From Helichrysum umbraculigerum (lineage: Eukaryota; Streptophyta; Magnoliopsida; Asterales; Asteraceae): a stretch of 64,000 nucleotides of DNA. The position numbers were made by a program, and so were the translations under genes. The notes below the pieces were generated by a model. The model ran no database searches, had not been told where the DNA came from, and saw only the letters and a list, made by a program, of their open reading frames with translations. Positions 56,701 through 64,000 of this stretch are shown piece after piece. The stretch is from contig CATIUR010000001.1 of the NCBI GenBank assembly GCA_949592205.1, positions 16,197,501 through 16,261,500 of the forward strand, written 5' to 3'. Position 1 is the first letter of the stretch; the number at the start of each line of letters is the position of its first letter.

Positions 56701-58200
56701 ATTTGCTAGCATTCACATCGCATCTACTACGGTTACAGCCACTATTTTAAATGTTTTCTGCTTTTAAACACAGGGGTGTTAAACATTGAAATTGCATGCC
56801 AACACATGCAATCAAATTATAACTGCTTTATTGCTTTTATACAAATGATTAATTGATGAAATTACATTTTCACAACTATTTTGGGAATTAGACAACGTAT
56901 CCTAGTACGGACCTAGACTTGAAATGTATGCATGAAAAGACCTTATGTCATGCAGACTGTAACCATTAGCTAGGTGACTCTAGCCACTGAGTATACGGAT
57001 AGTACTATTGCCGTGACGACCCTCCTATGGATAGGAGCGTATACTTACATGTCCTTCAGGCAAACAACATAAGTGCTGGTCGTGGTTTGGTTATAGGGTT
57101 AGGTTGCGTTACTTTAACTTGTAAGGTTTAGCTCACCTTGTAGGGGATCATAGTCTAAGTGATTCCCACATATTTTTAGGAAGAACAAATCCTACAACTG
57201 TTTCACACCGGAAAATATACCGGTTACATGTTTTATACAGGCGGACAACCAGTAATATATTTTGGAGTAACATCCCACATAAAACTTGATATACTAAGAT
57301 AGCAAACATCAAGCTAATCCTCGAGAGACAAGAAAAGGTCATAAAGATACTCAAATTGAGGTTACTCATACCTCAAGGGACTCACATATCATAGAAGTAG
57401 AGATCGTTTCTTCTATTTCCCTTATTGGTCGTCTTATACACATGTGGTATGAATCATTTGCTGCAACATTTCCCCTTTCCCATGGAGGTATGTCTTTCAA
57501 TCAATGTTGCATAGATGATAATTCAAACATACTCAATGTTCGAACCTGAGTTCACTCATCTACTCATAAAACTTAGTTATCTCACAAGAACTCACATCTG
57601 GTATCATAGACAGATTAGGTGAAACTTATAAGTAATTCACCAGTTGTTATAAACCTTACAACCGTAGCATCAAGGATTTTAAGTTTGTGCTCTCAATTGT
57701 CACCTAGACAATATACTTAAAATACGCTACTACTCCATTTATTACTAAAATAATGAAGCCGATCACCCATGTGAGTGGGATGATCTCCAATCTGTCCGAC
57801 ATACTTTACGAATTAAGAATGTAAACAAAACATTCCTTTGTATATAGGATTAGACAAACAAATTGTCAAGGATATTAAAACTTAAATATGTTTGGGAAAC
57901 ATTAAGTTAGTATATTTTCAACATCTACACAACCTTGAGCCTTGACATGCTACAAAAACACATCTCTCTAGGTATGAGTTTTCCAAATGATATGCTACAT
58001 GTGTAGATATGTGCTACATATTCACCTATTTTCTTGCAACCATGTCTTAAAAAAGTTGTACTTGATATTTATGTGCCTAGTCTCACAATAGAGACTTATA
58101 GTCTTTCACATATGATACGGAAGCATCACGATAAGACCTTATTAATAGTCAATTGATAAATTAGTAATAACTCACAAGTTATTCGGAAAGTGGTTAAGCT
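56701..58200. other. Non-coding sequence, possibly old Ty1/copia LTR
   Basis: No coding frame. The segment GATCACCCATGTGAGTGGGA (57760-57780) and the surrounding sequence have the look of a copia LTR or 3' untranslated region. It lies where the 3' LTR of the minus-strand copia remnant should be, but no ends were identified. Confidence 0.3.
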
Positions 58201-58221
58201 ACACAACTTATTAAACCACAA

Positions 58222-59400
58222 CTAAAATCTCCAAATAAAATCAGTTTCCGATTGTATACAAGGCTTTATGCGACTTTTTCTTGTTACTCCAAGAGATAAC
58301 AACTCGGTCCGCATAACTATAACTAGCCTTTTAAGCAGATCAATATTCATTGCACAACAAATCAAAGTACTACTCAGATATCTTAGTATCATTTTCAAGT
58401 TATTTGTAGCATTTTGCCACAAACTGAGCTTTTTGTCCTTTGGGAAGCTTAACTAATTCCCAAGAATGATTTTGTCTCATAAAATCATTTATTCGTCCAT
58501 TGCATTGATTTTTTATGGGATATTTGGGAGTTTCATATAAACCACAAGGTATACCTTTCCGATCGCATATCGATAAGGAGGTTCTCTTTTTGGCAATTAA
58601 TATAACCTTGAAACAAATTCTTGGTTTCTCAAAATTGCTCCCACTCGGGTTGCGATTTCCTTTAAATGAATTCTTAGATTCTCATATTACTCCTACTCAA
58701 ATTGGTATTTCCTTGAAACGAATTCACAATTTCTCTATATTCTCCCACTCAAATTAGAATTACTCTCATTCGCAATATGTTGAGAAATTGCCATAAAGAA
58801 ACATATTATTTTCCTTAATTCATCAAATTCTCCCACTTGAATGAAGTTATTCTATATTTGTATATGTTACAAATAATGACTAATTTTATTTGTATCCCTT
58901 CACTTGGAAACATATTTCCCAATAATGTGGCATCCGAAATTCAAATCTGGTTACACTCCCACTTTCGTGTTCACCTATAAACACATAATCTTTGGATTGT
59001 TCAATGTATTTAATGAAAACACATTTTCTTTCCTCGAAGTTTAAAGTTTGTGAAAACTTAAAAAATGAGGAATGTAATATATACTTATACAATCTCAAGG
59101 TATATATGTCGTTCTTACAACCTATCCATAACTCATATGGCGTGGGAGATACCGATTTGGAAGACCCTTGGTTAAGTGCGAATAAGATGACTACAAATCA
59201 CTCCAAAGATGATAGACATAGTTAGCTCAACCATCGCTGACTTAACAATTTCAAGAAGCGTTATGTTCCTTCTTTCCGCAACACGACTTGTTGCAGAGTC
59301 ATAGGAAAACCAAGTTAAAAATTTGAATACCGTAAGCATCACAGAGTGCTTTGAACTGATCATATGGGTATTCATTTTCCTCGATTAATTAAACTTCATT
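58222..59400 (-). pseudogene. Ty1/copia pol remnant (integrase and possible RNase H), heavily decayed
   Basis: On the minus strand, in shifting frames, FKALCDAYGIQIF, RVAERRNITLLEIVKSAM, KSVSPTPYELWIGC and CVFIGEHESGS are the typical order of a Ty1/copia integrase C-terminal region (family: VERRNRTLL, KSV..TPYE.W.GRKP, CIFVGY). Further along, at 58380-58410, KMILRYL resembles the start of the copia RNase H region. The reverse transcriptase that should lie between is missing or unrecognisable. Stops and frame changes are numerous. Confidence 0.65.
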
Positions 59401-60407
59401 TTAATTGATTTTCAAGAAAATTAAATAAATTGTGAAAACCATAAAACGATTCATATTCGTAACGAATCAAATAGACCTAATCAAATCGAGGGACTATTTA
59501 AAAAAAACTTATATAATAAAACGCTTCGTGTCTTGCTCGGAAATTTGAAAGGACCATGTATATAATGGATCGATCGCAATGGATAACTATTCTAAATGGT
59601 TTTCAACAGTTTTTCCAACTAAATATTGCTCGTAAGCGGACTACTTTACTTAATCAATATTTTTACATGAAACTTAAAAACTTATTTGAAAAAGTATCTA
59701 TTGAAAAAGTTGGGTTATAACATGAATAACCAATATACATAATGCCATTTTTATTTAGGATATAATCATAATTATAAGAGCTTGTTGAAAAATACAATTT
59801 AATAGCATTACCTTGGAAGTCGAAAGAAGAATTATATCCACAAAGGATAAAATTCAAAAAAGGAAAACATAACTACAAACACGATATTTGAAGGTGTGAA
59901 ACCATGTGGTTAAGCGTTATTAGAGCTAGGTCATGCCACATACAACTTAGTATGTGGTTAAAGGCCTAAAGCCAATTCTCTTTAAGCTCTAAAATTCTTT
60001 ATGTTTTCATTGTAAGTAAGGTGCAACTCCTTATCTCTGATAACATCAAATAAGTATTATATTTATATACTATTTTACCCCTATTTCTATATACTTTTAT
60101 TACAATTACTTGATAAAAGATAATTATTTCGTTCATATTTATAAAATAGATAAAAAGAGAGCTTAAAATAGAAAAGAAACAATAATGAGTTGAAAATGGA
60201 TCAAATAAAGTAATTTTTGTATAAAAGTTAGTTGGACTAAAATATAGTTGGTACAAAGTGGTTAAAAGAGTAATAAAAATAAATTAAGTTCGCGAATAGT
60301 TGAGTTCGAAAAGTTAAATAGATTGTACGAAAGTAATTAGATTGAATATTTGTTGGAGTTTACGAGTTGGACCAAATAATTATTTAGGCTTAATAATACT
60401 AACATTA

Positions 60408-60437
60408 ATATAATAATAATAATAATAATAATAATAA
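60408..60437. repeat. (AAT)n microsatellite
   Basis: About ten copies of AAT. Confidence 0.9.
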
Positions 60438-60489
60438 GATTAATAATAAATAAATAATCATGATGATCATTTGTCTTGATGGCAGGTTC

Positions 60490-60558
60490 CACGTGAAATC
60501 AACAAGGAGTGGGGCCCGGTCAACAGTCAAAGTCAGCAGAAAAAGGGATCATCACGTG
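60490..60558 (+). promoter_or_regulatory. Two G-boxes and W-box-like motifs
   Basis: CACGTG at 60490-60495 and 60553-60558, with two GTCAA (W-box core on the other strand) between them near 60518-60530. These core motifs are known binding sites of bZIP/bHLH and WRKY factors. They lie upstream of the heat-shock element and TATA box. Confidence 0.5.
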
Positions 60559-60605
60559 AAGATATAGAAAAAGAAAAAGAAAAAGAGTCGCTCAACAAAG
60601 ACACC

Positions 60606-60623
60606 TTCTAGAATCTTCTAGAA
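60606..60623 (+). promoter_or_regulatory. Perfect four-unit heat-shock element
   Basis: TTCTAGAATCTTCTAGAA: four alternating TTC/GAA units with exact 2-bp spacing, the ideal heat-shock factor site. It is 122 bp upstream of a TATA box. It is closely similar to the site known from the heat-activated ONSEN copia LTR of Arabidopsis (recalled, not compared here). Confidence 0.7.
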
Positions 60624-60744
60624 GGTGGGGCCTATTGAAGTAAATATGACGGCTAGCTACATGGAATCATTGGAGTTGGTGAAAAAAGGAATTAACCACC
60701 GGTTCCAGCCACCAACCGCCGGTTGGGACACCGCCAGACTATAT

Positions 60745-60752
60745 TATAAATA
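60745..60752 (+). promoter_or_regulatory. TATA box downstream of the heat-shock element
   Basis: TATAAATA, followed by GAGGCTTGCATTCAGCTACG, a good plant core promoter context. Nothing recognisable is encoded downstream within the window. Confidence 0.65.
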
Positions 60753-61989
60753 GAGGCTTGCATTCAGCTACGAAAAATATACCAATAACCTTAATAATTC
60801 GTAGATTACGAATTATTAACCCCAAATTCGACTAGAAACATTTTCTAGGGGTTTTAGGAATGATTTAGAGGCGCGGGTTCGCAAGGGTTTGTCTACGATC
60901 AAGCGTACGGAGCGTGGTTCGCGGTTTGGTTTGCGTATCTTATTCTTTATTTAATTTTGAATGTATTTTATTATTAGATATTGATTATGATTATGTATAA
61001 CTTTATTATGAACTAAATATTTATTGTATTTGCTTAGATTAAAATACTTAGATAATGATATGATTATTTATTTGTTGGTTTGATTTTATGAATGTCATTA
61101 AGGTTATATCTATATTGATTATATGATTATGATATTCATGCTATATAGAGAACTCTTGTGTGAATTGACTTAATAATTTAGGTTTATGTTTTAATTATAC
61201 CTAGATAAACGAGAACTTGGTGATAGGTTATAATTATTCCTTTATTAAACTATAATTAATTAGATAATAACATTTGAGACAATCTTGAGCCCTAATCTGT
61301 AGATGACGGCATGAGATGTTAATATTTGAACCTTAAAGTTAGTTAATCTTAATATACGTTGAAGAACTTCAGAGAATAAATATTACGAACATACCTGGTG
61401 ATTGTCGGCCTCGTTCTTAATGTTTATAGGATATTGAGCTGGACCAAGGCCTTTATCTACTTTTATATTTCAACATAAAATCAACCAACGAATAAATAAA
61501 CATACCTGGGAATCTGAATCTAAGGAAAATAAGTCTAAGTAAATACATATTTATCTCTAATTGTTTACAACCCTTAGTTAATTGTTTTCTATGTTGAATT
61601 GGTTATAACTTGGTATTCTAAAATGCGTTCATATGGAACTAAAACGTATCCCCCTATTTACTAGCTTTATTTGTATATTTAATTTTTATTAGTTAACTAT
61701 TAATTTCATATTTGTAATAACCACCTTTCCCAGTGTTCGACTCGGACTTACTTTAAAAGCTATATTATACGAACGGGTATTCTTGCCTGGCTTGTGTGAT
61801 AGTATTTCTTTAGTATTTCCAATTAATTAAAACTTGTATTTTAAACTCTATTCACACGACATCATGCTCCAAACATTTAGATTAGGAAAAACTTATATAT
61901 ATTGAACCAATTGTTCAAAAATAAGAACACGTTCATGGTGATATATCTCATTTTGATAATAGATGTGACTATAAACTAGTCGGCCAATG

Positions 61990-62170
61990 CCGATCACATC
62001 TTTGTAGCAAGATCAAAACTAGCTTGAATCAACCTATGAGATCATCCATACCACTCAGCAACATAATGCGAGAAATGATGTTCTTATGACTTTCTTTCCT
62101 TGAATTCTTCCATTAATGCCATAAGAGCATTTTGAGCCTTTTGCTCTTCCGAATATATTGGATTTTATGC
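61990..62170 (-). pseudogene. Decayed coding remnant, possibly copia gag
   Basis: One minus-strand frame reads sensibly between stops (EEQKAQNALMALMEEFKERKS, then LIQASFDLATKM). It lies where the gag of the minus-strand copia remnant at 58222-59400 would be expected. No motif proves the identity. Confidence 0.3.
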
Positions 62171-62215
62171 TCCCATAAATTTAACAACAAAGTCTTAATA
62201 TCGTTCATTAGAATA

Positions 62216-62410
62216 AATAATTCAATTATAATGAAGTTTGATTGAATACGAAGTTCAATAAATATAAAGTTCGATTGAACACAAACTTCAAGTTGAACAT
62301 AAATTTCTAATGAACGCAAAGTTCTACAAAGCTCAAGAACAAAAAGTTTTATCAAACACACAGTTCGATTGAACACGAAGTTCTAAAAAAATTATTGAAC
62401 ACAAAGTTCA
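62216..62410. repeat. GAACnnnnAGTTC tandem array
   Basis: About seven or eight imperfect units of 24-27 bp such as TTGAACACAAAGTTCGA, each a small interrupted palindrome (GAAC/GTTC). Units are diverged. Confidence 0.7.
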
Positions 62411-62639
62411 TACGGAGACAACTATGCAAGACCTTCTAATATCCATCCGTATATACAAATCACTCGGCAAATAACCAATTATGTCAATCATAGTTCACAA
62501 TAGGTTATAAAGAAAAAGGTCACTACATTTTCAATTATCGCCTATAAAGCCTACCATGAAACCACAATTAACATAGCCAATTAAGATGCAAAGTGAACAA
62601 ATAAGAGCACTTAGTCATATCATTTCCAATTTCACTAAC

Positions 62640-63530
62640 AAATGTAACTTTCATACGCAAAGAAATCATTACACTAAGAATAATAAATTAATATGCTCTG
62701 AATTTCACATAGAAATTTTACTTTCAAACACAATGAAAGATCATAATCATTACATAAATGATTAAATAATATGTTCAAATTTTCTCAACGTCATACAACT
62801 TTCAAGCATAAAAGAAAGTTTGATATAATCATTTACACAAAGAAACGATTAACTATGCTCGGTATTCTAAATAAGACTTTCAAACAAAGAGAAAGTGCAA
62901 TATAATCATTTCACTAAAAATGATTAACTTATATTGATCAAGATTTCACAAAGTTTCAAAAAAAAATGAAGAAAATTCAATATACTCATTTTATCAAAAA
63001 AAAAAAAAAGAAATGATAAACTAAAATTTTATAACATATTAGAACTTTCAAACAAAGTTCTTTTAGTATAATAATTGCACTAAGAATGATAAACGAGCAT
63101 TTTGATCAAATTTCACAAATAAATACCGAGTACAATATTTAACATATCACTATAATCAGTATACTAAATAATGATCAATTAAAGTGCTCAAATTTTCACA
63201 AAGAAATTGATTTTTCAAACATATTGAAAATTTATTATAATCATTTGGCACAAAATGATTAACTAAACTTGATACTAAAATCATTACACTAAACAGTGAT
63301 TAACTCAGGTGCATACCATTTCACCAAAAATATCAAGTTTATAGTCAAGGAAAAGATACTATCATTATACATAATAATGATAAATTAAAGGGCTTACTAT
63401 CAACTTATGATAATTCCTTATAATCATTATACTTTAATTATTAACCAAAGGAGTTATAATATCACAAAGAAATTAACTAGACTTTCAACGACGAGAAAAT
63501 CATTTATACAAAGAAATTATTAAATGACGT
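62640..63530. repeat. Diverged hairpin array (AATCATT...AATGATT)
   Basis: About twelve interrupted palindromes of the type AATCATTtcactaaaAATGATT recur about every 75 bp on average. Several alternate with a second hairpin of the type CTTTCaaacaaaGAAAG. The outer context (TATGCTCAAATTTCACAAAG) is also repeated, so this is an old tandem array, not chance AT-richness. Confidence 0.65.
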
Positions 63531-64000
63531 TTGGCCCTTATATTGTTTTTCCTTTTTACCATAGAGTTTTTGTTCTTCATCTCTTAACATATACAAAGAT
63601 TAATAAAAATTCCTTAGAAATCAATTATCATAAAGTTAATATATGCAATCATAAATATCAAAAATCGTTTTTGATCAAATACTCAATTGGTTTACCATTT
63701 GTCATGATTCATAACAAATGTGAATTATAAGTTAATTATTACTGAAATAATAACTCACTAAAAGCGTGTGATTATCACTAAGATAATATGTAACAATAAA
63801 ACCAAATGATCCAAAATCTATCATGTGGTTCATCTTTTAGTACTATATATGAATGCTCAACGATTATTATTCAAATAATAAATTTAGCACCATTTGGGAA
63901 ACTAATTCGATAGTACAATCGTATAGACCAAATTGATCTTATTATAACCGATTCAAAAACACGCAAACCTTATTTCATAGATAAACGGTTTACTGTGTTA
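63531..64000. other. AT-rich DNA
   Basis: No gene or element end recognised. The array of the preceding segment fades out here (for example GTGATTATCACTAAGATAAT near 63768). Confidence 0.4.

Larger units (their letters stand above)
60038..61863 (+). mobile_element. LTR-like sequence with a stress-type promoter
   Basis: A non-coding stretch with a compact promoter (60490-60752), a leader, and a 3' part reminiscent of Athila/Tat-type LTRs (CCCAGTGTTCGACTCGGACT near 61731). It interrupts sequence that looks copia-derived on either side. Start (TGATAACATCAAA) and end (CACACGACATCA) are proposals; no clear target duplication or primer site was found. Confidence 0.4.

Noticed and set aside
57148..57369. 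73-codon hydrophobic minus-strand frame
   Set aside because: No recognisable motif and no start context; probably chance in copia-derived DNA.
62640..63530. Regularly spaced repeats considered as a CRISPR array
   Set aside because: Plant nuclear DNA, diverged repeats, no constant spacer length and no cas genes; a decayed tandem hairpin array explains it.

Overview
The window is nuclear DNA from a flowering plant, most likely a eudicot and perhaps a composite (Asteraceae; inferred only from the general look of the repeats). Supporting evidence: a plant SABATH methyltransferase gene with four exons and GT-AG introns, plant Ty3/gypsy chromoviruses and Athila/Tat-type elements primed by tRNA-Met or tRNA-Asp, Ty1/copia, PIF/Harbinger, hAT-like, Stowaway-like, SINE and Helitron remnants, and long AT-rich spacers with (AT)n arrays. 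It is a transposon-dense block. Only one protein gene looks intact and host-owned: the SABATH methyltransferase at 5310-7693 on the minus strand.

Layout. 1-3420: the 5' end of a minus-strand Athila/Tat-type element (broken gag, tRNA-Asp primer site, 2.2 kb LTR) inserted into a decayed PIF/Harbinger transposase (3421-4395). 5310-7693: the SABATH gene, with a Stowaway-like MITE in intron 3 and a SINE in intron 1. 9172-11566: a solo LTR related to the first, flanked by a perfect 5-bp duplication. 11.6-15.6 kb: AT-rich DNA with a roughly 2.1 kb hAT-like non-autonomous element that holds a 219-bp tandem duplication and a 410-bp MITE with a perfect 8-bp target duplication.

15594-40350 is a nest. 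An LTR-like sequence (F) is split by element A (minus strand, LTRs 16078-18721 and 36172-38813). The pol of A is split by a recombined remnant of a relative (B). The LTR of B is split by a complete plus-strand element C (24137-33238, duplication TATTA). The order of insertion F, A, B, C follows from the nesting. It agrees with LTR divergence judged by eye: about 1% for the A pair and about 0.3-0.4% for the C pair. All coding regions carry stops or frameshifts, so even the youngest copy was probably moved by proteins from elsewhere.

40.4-46.2 kb: a Helitron-type PIF1 helicase fragment between (AT)n arrays, an inverted-repeat element full of short palindromes, a truncated second copy of the SABATH 3' end, and an LTR-like sequence (E) interrupted by an element with 83-bp terminal inverted repeats. 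46241-55660: element D, a complete minus-strand relative of C (duplication TTCGA), inserted in E. 55.7-64 kb: decayed minus-strand Ty1/copia DNA, an LTR-like promoter region with a perfect heat-shock element (60606-60623), and a degenerate array of about a dozen small hairpins (62640-63530).

The most striking recurrent pattern is that nearly every LTR here carries its own cluster of short palindromes. The palindrome sequence differs by family (GCGACACTT/AAGTGTCGC, AATCCGCCGGATT, GATCCGGCGGATC, AACGCGATCC/GGATCGCGTT, CCGTATACGG), while the clustered layout recurs.
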